Program-made: the position numbers and the translations under genes
Part shown: positions 1 to 6,133 of the stretch, one piece after another
How positions within the stretch are numbered: the first letter of the stretch is position 1
Layout of the letters: every line of letters begins with the position of its first letter
Notes under the pieces: generated by a model
Told to the model about the DNA's origin: nothing
The model's input: the letters and a program-made list of their open reading frames with translations, nothing else
Databases searched by the model: none
Assembly: GCA_945870115.1 (NCBI GenBank)
Contig: CAMBRH010000014.1
Coordinates: forward strand, 1 to 20,920
Length of the DNA stretch: 20,920 nucleotides
DNA from: Chitinophaga pinensis
Lineage (GTDB): Bacteria; Bacteroidota; Bacteroidia; Flavobacteriales_D; Crocinitomicaceae
Direction of reading: 5' to 3'

Positions 1-1
1 G

Positions 2-46
2 ATAGGACTGAAAGTTATTAGTGCTACAAAAGTTTCGTATGATTAA
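2..46 (+). CDS. Possible C-terminal tail of an upstream gene (partial)
   Basis: Only one plus-strand frame stays open from the left edge; it reads IGLKVISATKVSYD and then stops with TAA at 44-46, 18 bp before the next start codon. Fourteen residues are too few to identify a family, and an open frame this short can occur by chance. It is listed because the short spacing would fit a gene ending just before the 270-aa gene. The function is unknown. Confidence 0.3.
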   Translation: MGLKVISATKVSYD

Positions 47-64
47 AAAATAAGCCTCTAATTT

Positions 65-877
65 ATGAAAAAAATATCCTTTATTCTTTTTGCGATTTTA
101 TCAATAAGCAATTTTAATTTTTCTCAATTTGCAGAAATCCCACAAAAAACAACTGAATTTGTAATTTCTAAAAAAGATTTTAATTCCGAAAATATATTAA
201 AACTATTGTTTAATGGAAAAATAAACTCTGAATATTCAGCCATTGCTTGGAAACCATATCCCAAAGAAAATGTACCTCTTTCTTTTGATAATTTATGCTA
301 TACAAATGTAGATTCTATTTTATATTTCAATAATGAAGTAAATGCCCTTGTTACTTTAAGAAGTGTTGAACGCACTGAGTTTGGAGAAAATGATTGTGCT
401 AGTTGTTCACCAACTATAGGTTTAGCTTTTTTTGAATTAGAAAACGGCAAATGGAAATTATTAAATTTCAACCACTCGGTTACAAAACTTGGACAAGGTG
501 GATTTGTTCCTCGTAAAAAAATCGTTCAAATTGGATCTAATGAATATGTTTTATCTTTGAATGGAGAAGATTTAGCTGGTGGTGGAATAATTAGTCCAGA
601 ATACGAATATTGGTTTAGACTAAATGGATCAAATTTTTCAGAAGTTGCATTTATGTATTATAAATCGGAAATCGCTAACGATTTAATTTCTGTAATTCAA
701 AGAGACATTGAGATTATCAAATCGGATGAAAACGAGTTTTATGAATTAGTTTTGAATTCCAAAATTCTTGATTATGAAAATGTGGTCAATTATGATGTAG
801 ATAAACCAATTATAACAAATTTACCACAAGAGAAATATCAATTTAAGTGGGGTTATAATAAATTTGTTTTAAAATAG
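65..877 (+). CDS. Secreted protein of unknown function, 270 aa
   Basis: I do not recognise this protein. The N-terminus (MKKISFILFAILSISNFNFSQ, residues 1-21) is a Sec signal peptide with a lysine pair, a hydrophobic core and an FSQ end typical of flavobacterial exported proteins. There is no cysteine at the cleavage region, so it should be periplasmic or surface-released rather than a lipoprotein. The mature part has a CASC pair (Cys111, Cys114) followed by a stretch (SPTIGLAFFELENGKWKL) that reads like beta strands with a turn. No enzyme motif, repeat or C-terminal sorting domain is visible. The start at 65 is the first ATG before the signal peptide. A strong terminator-like hairpin follows at 946, so the gene probably ends its transcript there. 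The N-terminal call is firm; the function is open. Confidence 0.8.
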   Translation: MKKISFILFAILSISNFNFSQFAEIPQKTTEFVISKKDFNSENILKLLFNGKINSEYSAIAWKPYPKENVPLSFDNLCYTNVDSILYFNNEVNALVTLRSVERTEFGENDCASCSPTIGLAFFELENGKWKLLNFNHSVTKLGQGGFVPRKKIVQIGSNEYVLSLNGEDLAGGGIISPEYEYWFRLNGSNFSEVAFMYYKSEIANDLISVIQRDIEIIKSDENEFYELVLNSKILDYENVVNYDVDKPIITNLPQEKYQFKWGYNKFVLK

Positions 878-945
878 AATAAATCTAACAAAAAAACGAC
901 TTACAATTAAAAACCTTTTTCTAATTTAGAATCTATTTCACATTT

Positions 946-983
946 AAGCGAATTCCAATTTTTATCTGGATTCGCTTTTTTTT
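946..983 (+). terminator. Intrinsic terminator after the 270-aa gene
   Basis: The left arm AAGCGAATTCC (946-956) pairs with GGATTCGCTT (968-977) apart from one bulged T. The loop is 11 nt, and a run of eight T residues (976-983) follows. This is the classic shape of a rho-independent terminator on the plus strand. It isolates the secreted-protein gene from the gene starting at 1120. Confidence 0.8.
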
Positions 984-1093
984 GTAACCAATTTAGTTTT
1001 TTGAGTTTATTATTTCAACTTAAATTATTTTACAAAATCGATTTTCTTAACTAATATTAACTAAGTTGTTAGTTTTTATTTAAGTTGAAAATT

Positions 1094-1101
1094 TATTTTT
1101 G
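1094..1101 (+). promoter_or_regulatory. Candidate Bacteroidota -7 box (TATTTTTG)
   Basis: TATTTTTG matches the TAnnTTTG box read by the primary sigma factor of Bacteroidota and is followed by CAC. It lies 18 nt before the ATG at 1120, implying a leader of only about 10-12 nt. A TTG at 1066-1068 is 25 bp upstream, which is too far for a good -33 element, so only half of the promoter is convincing. The region is very AT-rich, and chance matches to such a short box are common. Confidence 0.5.
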
Positions 1102-1119
1102 CACTCTTAAATTAAAATT

Positions 1120-2388
1120 ATGAAATATTTTCTCTTCACTTTAAGTTTATTTTTTCTTTTTGAAACTCAAGCTCAAACAAGCACTAAGTTACCAAGTTCT
1201 TTGTCTGTTTTTATGGATTGTAACAATGGCGGGGAATGTTATTTAGATTTTATTAGAAAAGAACTCGATGTTTTGACTTTTGTGAGAGATAGAACAGATG
1301 CAGATGTTCATGTTTTGATTACAAATCAATGGAATAGCAATGGCGGTGCAATTAGAAATTTGATTTTGGTTGGACGGAATTCTTTTGAAAATCAATCGGA
1401 TACCTTGAGTTATTACATTGATCCAAACTTAACAGAAGATGAAAAACGAAATTTACTGTCAAAAAACCTTAAAATTGCTTTATTTCCACTTTTGAAAAAA
1501 ACTGAAATTGGAAAAACGATTGAAATTAATTTTCCAAAACGAGAAGCGCTTGTTATTGATTCAATTGTCAAAGATCCTTGGAATTATTGGGTTTTTCAAC
1601 TGGGTTTAAATGGCTATTCTGATGGAAATGCAAATTATTTTAACATGAGTGGAACAGGATATATTTCAATAAATAGAGAAACTGAAAAATCTAGAACAGT
1701 TGGATATTTTAATGCATACCGTGAAAAACAAGAATTTAAAGACAACGGTCAAGTTTATGTGTACGATTTTCAGAGTTATAGTAGTGAATTAAATCATTCT
1801 GCAAAAATGAATGAACATCTAGCACTTGGAATTTCAAATTATTATATGAATTCTATTTTTAGTAATTACAAACACCGCGTTTCACTACAACCTAGAATTG
1901 AATATAGCATTTTTCCTTACAAGGATTTTAATACAAAGAGGATGGTTTTTGCAGTTGAAATTGGACCACAATTTCAGCAATACATGGATACAACGATTTA
2001 CCTTAAATCAAAGGAAATGTTGATGCAACAAAATATATCTTTAATTTCATCATTTACAAAACCTTGGGGAAGTATCAATGTAGGTTTTTTCTGGAGTAAT
2101 TACCTTCATGATTTCAGTAAAAATCAATTCAGCATAAATGGAGCAATTTCTACCCGACTTTTCAAAGGATTGAACTTTGCAATTTGGGGAAATTATGCTT
2201 TTGTTAACGACCAAATTAACATTCGAAAAGGTGATATTTCTGTTGATCAACTTTTAGTTAAAAACAAAGAGTTACTTTCTAATTATAATTTCAATATCGG
2301 AATGGGCGTTAGTTATCGTTTTGGAAGTAAAAACAATAGTCAAGTTTTTCCAAGTTTCAAAGGATTAAATTATTCGATAAATCTTTAG
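1120..2388 (+). CDS. Outer-membrane beta-barrel family protein with FVRDR...ADVHVLIT motif, 422 aa
   Basis: This is probably an exported outer-membrane protein of uncharacterised function. Residues 1-19 form a signal peptide ending QAQ. Residues about 30-68 hold a distinctive block: VFMDC, a second cysteine at 40, YLDFIRKELD, then FVRDRTDADVHVLIT. I recall this Cys..Cys / FVRDR / ADVHVLIT arrangement from uncharacterised secreted proteins in Bacteroidota and related phyla, but I cannot name a characterised member. From about residue 155 to the end the sequence alternates polar and hydrophobic residues with many aromatics (WVFQLGLNGYSDG, INVGFFWSNYLHDF, LNFAIWGNYAFV, NIGMGVSYRFGS), which suggests amphipathic beta strands of an outer-membrane barrel. 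The N-terminal block could be a periplasmic plug or binding domain. There is no T9SS tail. It stands alone, between a terminator and a convergent lipoprotein gene. Barrel prediction is by eye. Confidence 0.8.
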   Translation: MKYFLFTLSLFFLFETQAQTSTKLPSSLSVFMDCNNGGECYLDFIRKELDVLTFVRDRTDADVHVLITNQWNSNGGAIRNLILVGRNSFENQSDTLSYYIDPNLTEDEKRNLLSKNLKIALFPLLKKTEIGKTIEINFPKREALVIDSIVKDPWNYWVFQLGLNGYSDGNANYFNMSGTGYISINRETEKSRTVGYFNAYREKQEFKDNGQVYVYDFQSYSSELNHSAKMNEHLALGISNYYMNSIFSNYKHRVSLQPRIEYSIFPYKDFNTKRMVFAVEIGPQFQQYMDTTIYLKSKEMLMQQNISLISSFTKPWGSINVGFFWSNYLHDFSKNQFSINGAISTRLFKGLNFAIWGNYAFVNDQINIRKGDISVDQLLVKNKELLSNYNFNIGMGVSYRFGSKNNSQVFPSFKGLNYSINL

Positions 2389-2437
2389 GAGAAAAATTTC
2401 ACAATACTAATTAAAAATATAAAAAGTAAATTTGCAC

Positions 2438-2857
2438 TTAATTTAATTGAGATTCATTAAAAATTTCTTTAGGAATTTTAGGGTATTTCTTTGCTAAGCC
2501 ACTGTACCACGAATCCGTCGAAAACCAACCTACTTCAATAATTGCCCATTTGGAGTTTTTCTTTTCAAAAAGCCCCTCAACATCACAACAGTCATAAGAA
2601 GCATCGGGGAATTCAATTATTTTTTTGTCTTTTCTTTCAGCAGTTGCTTCAAGCCAGGCAAAATTGTTTGAAATTTTTAGATGTTTTATTTCATAATTTA
2701 GTTCTTGGTTTAAGTCTTTAAAAATTTCTTGATTAATTAAATCAAGAATTGAGGAACGATCAAAATTATTAACTTTTGTTTCAACCTTAAAGTCATTAAC
2801 CTTTTGAGAACAAGATAAAAAAAGAAAAGTAAACAATGATATATTAAATATTTTCAT
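2438..2857 (-). CDS. Small predicted lipoprotein, 139 aa
   Basis: The N-terminus MKIFNISLFTFLFLSCSQ carries a lipobox-like FLSC with Cys16 as the likely acylated residue, so the protein is probably an inner- or outer-membrane lipoprotein. The mature part reads RSSILDLINQEIF, then NNFAWLEATAERKD, then GLFEKKNSKWAIIEVGW. A helix followed by strands containing a 'wA..a' and a 'kW.viEvg' segment is reminiscent of small NTF2-like secreted proteins, but this resemblance is weak. Adjacent cysteines (YDCCDVEG) could form a disulphide or bind metal. It lies 64 bp downstream of the helicase gene on the same strand and might share its transcript. The AT-rich gap contains no clear terminator or promoter. 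The function is unknown. Confidence 0.75.
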   Translation of the reverse strand: MKIFNISLFTFLFLSCSQKVNDFKVETKVNNFDRSSILDLINQEIFKDLNQELNYEIKHLKISNNFAWLEATAERKDKKIIEFPDASYDCCDVEGLFEKKNSKWAIIEVGWFSTDSWYSGLAKKYPKIPKEIFNESQLN

Positions 2858-2921
2858 TTTATTTTTTTTAAACGGAAATTAGAAAAATTCATAATTTAAA
2901 ATTCATCGTTCATAACTCTTT

Positions 2922-5231
2922 TCACTCCAAAACATCCAACTTCGCAAAGCGCAACAAAAGGGTTTTACTTCCTTCTTTAGGAAAGAAAATGGTAGCTTTT
3001 TTATCGTCACCAACGCCATTTATTTCAATTATTTTTCCTTTTCCAAAACGCTCGTGTTGCACATTGTAGCCAACTTTTAGATCTTGTTGTGAATTTCCTT
3101 TGGATGTCTTTGAACCCAAACTATCCAAAGAACTTAAATTTCTTGGAGCAACGAAACTTTTATTTAAACCGCCAGTAAATGGTTTTTCAGCCAAGGAAGA
3201 ACTTGAATTAAGTGATCTTCCTCCCAAACTTGTTCCAGCTCCTACTTTTCCATAGGGATTTTCTTGTTGGACAAAATCTTTGTTTATTTCAGTCAAAAAA
3301 CGACTAGGTTCAGTTGACGTTAAATTTCCCCAAACGAAACGAGAAACAGAATAGGAAATTGTACAGGTTTTTTCGGAACGAGTTAAAGCGACATAAAATA
3401 AACGTCTTTCTTCTTCCAATTCCGTTCTAGAATTTAAAACCATTTGTGATGGAAAAAGATTTTCTTCCAAACCAACTAAAAATACATGCTTAAATTCTAA
3501 TCCTTTACTGGAGTGAATTGTCATCAAGGAAATTTTATTTTTATCTTCATCTTTAGAATTGTCGGCATCAGTCAATAAAGCAACATCCATCATAAATCCT
3601 GAAAGTGTTCTCATTTCTTCCTCCGAACCTTCGTCTGAAAAAGCTTGAATACCATTTAAAAGTTCTTCGATATTTTGATAACGTTCAACTTCTTCTGGGC
3701 CTTTATCTTTTTCGCTGTATAAATCTTTTAAAACTCCAGAAGATTTTGCAATTAAATGCGCCATTGTGTAAGCATCTTTCGTATCAATTTCTGCCGAAAA
3801 ACTTTTAATCATGGTTGCAAATTCAGAAATCTTAGCTTTCGTTGGACCATTTATCGCAGCTGGATATTGCGAAAAATTTGAAATCACATCCCACATGCTC
3901 ACACCAAATTGATTTGCTGTAATTACAATGTTCTCAATACTCGTTTTCCCAATTCCTCTTCTAGGATAATTGATGACACGTTTTAATGCTTCTTCATCTT
4001 TCGGATTTGCTGCAAGTCTAAAGTAGGAAAGTAAATCTTTTATTTCCTTGCGTTGATAAAATGAAAGTCCGCCGTAAATTTTGTACGGCATATTTAATTT
4101 TCGCATCGATTCCTCAAAAGTTCTCGACTGACGATTTGTTCTATATAAGATAGCGAAATCTTTAAAGTCTAATCCTTCGCCTTGTTTTTTATCGTAAATT
4201 TTGTTTGCAACAACTTTTCCTTCTTCGTTATCCGTTAATGTTTTCAAAATCGTAATCGGACTTCCTAATTCATTATCTGTCCAAACGCTTTTCTTAATTT
4301 GATCTTGATTTTTTGCAATCACAGAATTTGCCGCCTCAACTATACTTTTTGTACTTCTATAATTTTGTTCCAATTTGAACATGCGAAAATCTGGGTAATC
4401 TTTTTTGAAGTTTAAGATGTTTTGAATGTTCGCTCCACGGAAAGAATAGATACTTTGAGCATCATCCCCAACAACGCAAATGTTTTCAAAAACAGCAGCT
4501 AATTTTTTCACGATGAGGTATTGCGCATAGTTTGTATCTTGGTACTCATCAACCAAAATATACTTAAATTTATGCTGATAATGTTGTAATACATCTGGAA
4601 AATCTCTCAACAAAACATTCGTTTGAAAAAGTAAATCGTCAAAATCCATCGCCCCGGCTTTTTGACAGCGATTTACATAAACCCGATACAAACGAGCCAT
4701 TTCAGGTCGTTTCGCTAAATGGTCTTCCGTTTGGATTTCCGTATTTTCAGCATACGCCTCGTGAGAAATCAAATTATTTTTTGCAGCAGAAATTCTTCCC
4801 AACACCATACTTGGCTTATATGCTTTGTCATCTAAATTCAATTCTTTTACGATGTCTTTCATCAAGCTTTTTGAATCTTGTGTATCGTAAATGGTGAAAT
4901 TTGTAGGATATCCAATTTTTTCAGCATTGAATCTCAAAATACGTGAAAAAACAGAGTGAAAAGTTCCCATTGTCAAATTCTTTGATTCAGAATTTCCTAC
5001 AATAGAGTGAATTCTTTCATTCATTTCTTTGGCAGCTTTGTTGGTAAAAGTTAAGGCTAAGACATTAAAAGCGTCCACTCCACGATTCAACATGTGAGCA
5101 ATTCGGTAAGTTAAAACACGCGTTTTTCCAGACCCAGCACCAGCAATAACCATCATTGGTCCATCGATATTTTCAACTGCTTCCCGCTGACTTTCGTTTA
5201 AACCACTTAAATAATCCAAAGAATTTTCCAT
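2922..5231 (-). CDS. pcrA: ATP-dependent 3'-5' DNA helicase, UvrD/PcrA type (SF1A), 769 aa
   Basis: This helicase unwinds DNA 3' to 5' with ATP and acts in nucleotide excision repair, replication restart and recombinase removal. Motifs, counting from the chosen start: Walker A GAGSGKT (31-37), motif Ia TFTNKAAKEM (about 61-70), Walker B DEYQDTN (228-234), motif III GDDAQSIYSFRGA (255-267), motif IV EQNYRST, motif V TIHSSKGLEFKHVFLVGL and motif VI RRLFYVALTR. The last 50 or so residues (VGYNVQHERFGKGKIIEI... onward) form the Tudor-like C-terminal domain that in PcrA contacts RNA polymerase. The frame is open up to 5327, but the extra 32 residues are encoded by intergenic repeats and a promoter box. 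The start at 5231 (MENSLDYLSGLNESQREAV) fits the family. A TACCTTTG box ends 4 nt before this ATG. Either uvrD or pcrA could be used as the symbol. Confidence 0.96.
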   Translation of the reverse strand: MENSLDYLSGLNESQREAVENIDGPMMVIAGAGSGKTRVLTYRIAHMLNRGVDAFNVLALTFTNKAAKEMNERIHSIVGNSESKNLTMGTFHSVFSRILRFNAEKIGYPTNFTIYDTQDSKSLMKDIVKELNLDDKAYKPSMVLGRISAAKNNLISHEAYAENTEIQTEDHLAKRPEMARLYRVYVNRCQKAGAMDFDDLLFQTNVLLRDFPDVLQHYQHKFKYILVDEYQDTNYAQYLIVKKLAAVFENICVVGDDAQSIYSFRGANIQNILNFKKDYPDFRMFKLEQNYRSTKSIVEAANSVIAKNQDQIKKSVWTDNELGSPITILKTLTDNEEGKVVANKIYDKKQGEGLDFKDFAILYRTNRQSRTFEESMRKLNMPYKIYGGLSFYQRKEIKDLLSYFRLAANPKDEEALKRVINYPRRGIGKTSIENIVITANQFGVSMWDVISNFSQYPAAINGPTKAKISEFATMIKSFSAEIDTKDAYTMAHLIAKSSGVLKDLYSEKDKGPEEVERYQNIEELLNGIQAFSDEGSEEEMRTLSGFMMDVALLTDADNSKDEDKNKISLMTIHSSKGLEFKHVFLVGLEENLFPSQMVLNSRTELEEERRLFYVALTRSEKTCTISYSVSRFVWGNLTSTEPSRFLTEINKDFVQQENPYGKVGAGTSLGGRSLNSSSSLAEKPFTGGLNKSFVAPRNLSSLDSLGSKTSKGNSQQDLKVGYNVQHERFGKGKIIEINGVGDDKKATIFFPKEGSKTLLLRFAKLDVLE

Positions 5232-5235
5232 AATG

Positions 5236-5243
5236 CAAAGGTA
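5236..5243 (-). promoter_or_regulatory. -7 box (TACCTTTG) directly before the helicase start
   Basis: On the minus strand TACCTTTG, followed by C, is a full match to the Bacteroidota TAnnTTTG box. Only four bases separate it from the ATG at 5231, so transcription would begin at or within a few bases of the start codon. No TTG or TTTG lies at the usual 19-20 bp further upstream (plus positions about 5262-5266), so the -33 half is missing or degenerate. Confidence 0.55.
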
Positions 5244-5264
5244 AGATTTTATTTTTATTTTTCT

Positions 5265-5412
5265 GCTAACTTCAGTTATGTTGACTTCTAGAATCTTAAT
5301 ACTGTTGACTTCGAGAGCCTCAGTCAACAGTAAAAATTGTGGTTGCTAACTTCGAGAGCCTCAGTCAGCAGTAAAAATTGTGATTGCTAACTTCGATAAC
5401 TTCAGTATTGTT
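5265..5412 (-). repeat. 41-bp tandem array of the hairpin repeat (two good units, degenerate flanking units)
   Basis: Two well-preserved units carry the minus-oriented core CGAGAGCCTCAG at 5312-5323 and 5353-5364. Each is followed by the same spacer (GTAAAAATTGTG), giving a 41-bp period. A third unit (GCTAACTTCGATAACTTCAG, from about 5387) has kept the period but lost the core, and 5265-5301 looks like another decayed unit. Unit one has perfect 9-bp arms CTGTTGACT/AGTCAACAG (5302-5310 and 5322-5330). Unit two has 8-bp arms at 5344-5351 and 5363-5370 with one mismatch, which becomes a G-T pair when read on the minus strand. The array starts about 20 bp behind the helicase promoter box. Confidence 0.85.
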
Positions 5413-5438
5413 GCCTGAAATTGAAATTAATCTATTTC

Positions 5439-5509
5439 ATTTTGTTGACTGAGGCACTCGTGTTGGCTGAGGCTCTCGTGCTGGCTGAGGCTCTCGAAGT
5501 CAACAAAAT
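5439..5509 (+). repeat. Compound hairpin: three 18-bp cores between 12-bp inverted arms
   Basis: Three plus-oriented cores at 5449-5460 (CTGAGGCACTCG), 5467-5478 and 5485-5496 (CTGAGGCTCTCG) repeat with an exact 18-bp period (5447-5464, 5465-5482, 5483-5500). The block is bounded by perfect inverted arms ATTTTGTTGACT (5439-5450) and AGTCAACAAAAT (5498-5509). It looks like a simple hairpin whose core was duplicated twice while the outer stem stayed intact. Confidence 0.88.
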
Positions 5510-5512
5510 AAT

Positions 5513-5580
5513 GTTTACACAAAAAAAATGGTGGCTGAGAAAAGAAAAAATAGGGTTTACACAAAAAAATGGTGGCTGAG
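5513..5580 (+). repeat. Direct repeat GTTTACAC-A(7-8)-TGGTGGCTGAG, two copies
   Basis: GTTTACAC, then an A run of eight or seven, then TGGTGGCTGAG occurs at 5513-5539 and again at 5555-5580. The first copy breaks off after GGCTGAG and runs into an A-rich segment. The second continues into a complete hairpin core. The first is therefore a truncated copy of the repeat together with its left flank, evidence of local duplication. Confidence 0.8.
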
Positions 5581-5592
5581 GCTCTCGAAGCC
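5574..5592 (+). repeat. Hairpin repeat copy just upstream of the GIY-YIG gene
   Basis: GGCT (5574-5577) pairs with AGCC (5589-5592) around the core GAG-GCT-CTC plus the constant GA bulge. It ends 24 bp before the ATG at 5617. Any transcript of the nuclease gene that starts upstream would carry this hairpin in its leader. Its ORF-compatible sequence also extends the open reading frame artificially upstream. Confidence 0.85.
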
Positions 5593-5616
5593 CGATTTTT
5601 TCATATCTTTATTTCC

Positions 5617-5907
5617 ATGAACAAAGCTTGGATGTACATATTAGAATGTTGCGATGGAAGTTTTTACACTGGTAGCACAATTGATTTGGAAAGAAGATTG
5701 CTTCAACATCAAAATGGGGAAGGAGCAAACCACACTAAAAAAAGATTGCCTGTCAAGTTGATTTATTCCGAAGAATACCAAAGAATAGATACCGCTTTTT
5801 ACCGAGAAAAACAAGTGCAAGGTTGGAACAGGACAAAAAAGTTAGCGCTTATAAATGGCGAATACGAAAAATTACCAGAGTTGTCAGTTGCTTATCGAGA
5901 TAAATAA
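5617..5907 (+). CDS. Small GIY-YIG nuclease domain protein (UPF0213/YhbQ-like), 96 aa
   Basis: The protein is one GIY-YIG domain and nothing else, the size of the YhbQ/UPF0213 group. The signature appears as MYIL (Tyr7) and FYTGST (Tyr17, Gly19), followed by the helix DLERRLLQHQNG with the expected arginine (Arg26 or Arg27). TAFYREKQVQGW carries the likely catalytic metal-binding glutamate Glu64. All key residues seem present, so it could be an active metal-dependent nuclease, but most members of this group have no assigned substrate. The frame is open back to 5569, but those 16 residues come from the hairpin repeat, so I choose the ATG at 5617. Oppositely oriented repeat copies flank it: one ends 24 bp before the start, and the arm of the other contains the stop codon. 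A TATCTTTA near-match to a -7 box sits at 5604-5611. Confidence 0.88.
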   Translation: MNKAWMYILECCDGSFYTGSTIDLERRLLQHQNGEGANHTKKRLPVKLIYSEEYQRIDTAFYREKQVQGWNRTKKLALINGEYEKLPELSVAYRDK

Positions 5908-5944
5908 TCGCTACTTCGAGAGCCTCAGTCAGCGTTTATTTTTG
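5903..5944 (-). repeat. Hairpin repeat copy overlapping the GIY-YIG stop codon; possible terminator
   Basis: The core is minus-oriented, CGAGAGCCTCAG at 5917-5928. The inner arms CGCTACT (5909-5915) and AGTCAGCG (5927-5934) pair with one bulged base, and the outer arms AATAA (5903-5907) and TTATT (5936-5940) extend the stem over the TAA stop. A T-rich run (TTATTTTTG) follows on the plus strand, so this copy could also act as the intrinsic terminator of the nuclease gene. A further partial core (GTCTGAGG, 5944-5951) lies just beyond. Confidence 0.75.
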
Positions 5945-6022
5945 TCTGAGGTTTCAATTTGAGAAAGTTCATAAATCAACATATCAACTGACTTACAAAC
6001 AACTCCTCGCTAAAAGTATTTC

Positions 6023-6065
6023 TTGTGAAATCGGTGGCTGAGGCACTCGAAGCCCCGTTTCACAA
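6023..6065 (+). repeat. Hairpin repeat copy with a long site-specific stem
   Basis: The core CTGAGGCACTCG lies at 6038-6049. Its arms pair in three blocks: TTGTGAAA (6023-6030) with TTTCACAA (6058-6065), CGG (6032-6034) with CCG (6055-6057), and GGCT (6036-6039) with AGCC (6051-6054). Adding GAG/CTC in the core gives 18 base pairs with single-base bulges. The outer block is not shared with any other copy in the window. Confidence 0.88.
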
Positions 6066-6133
6066 AAATAATCCACTTTAAATTAGGATTAGTGTTTTTT
6101 TTTTTTTGCTTTGCAAGGTTAAAATGGAGAGCT

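Noticed and set aside
2389..2437. Bidirectional terminator between the convergent 422-aa and lipoprotein genes
   Set aside because: The 49-bp gap is AT-rich but I find no stem of useful length.
5232..5327. N-terminal extension of the helicase to 801 residues
   Set aside because: The extra codons are made of repeat sequence and the promoter box; the family N-terminus begins at 5231.
5302..5508. Possible CRISPR array, from regularly spaced repeats
   Set aside because: Repeat units are short imperfect hairpins with periods of 41 and 18 bp, spacers are identical or absent, orientation flips, and no cas gene is near.
5513..5592. Possible insertion-sequence end
   Set aside because: No transposase gene, no target-site duplication that I can define, and the repeat explains the inverted sequences.
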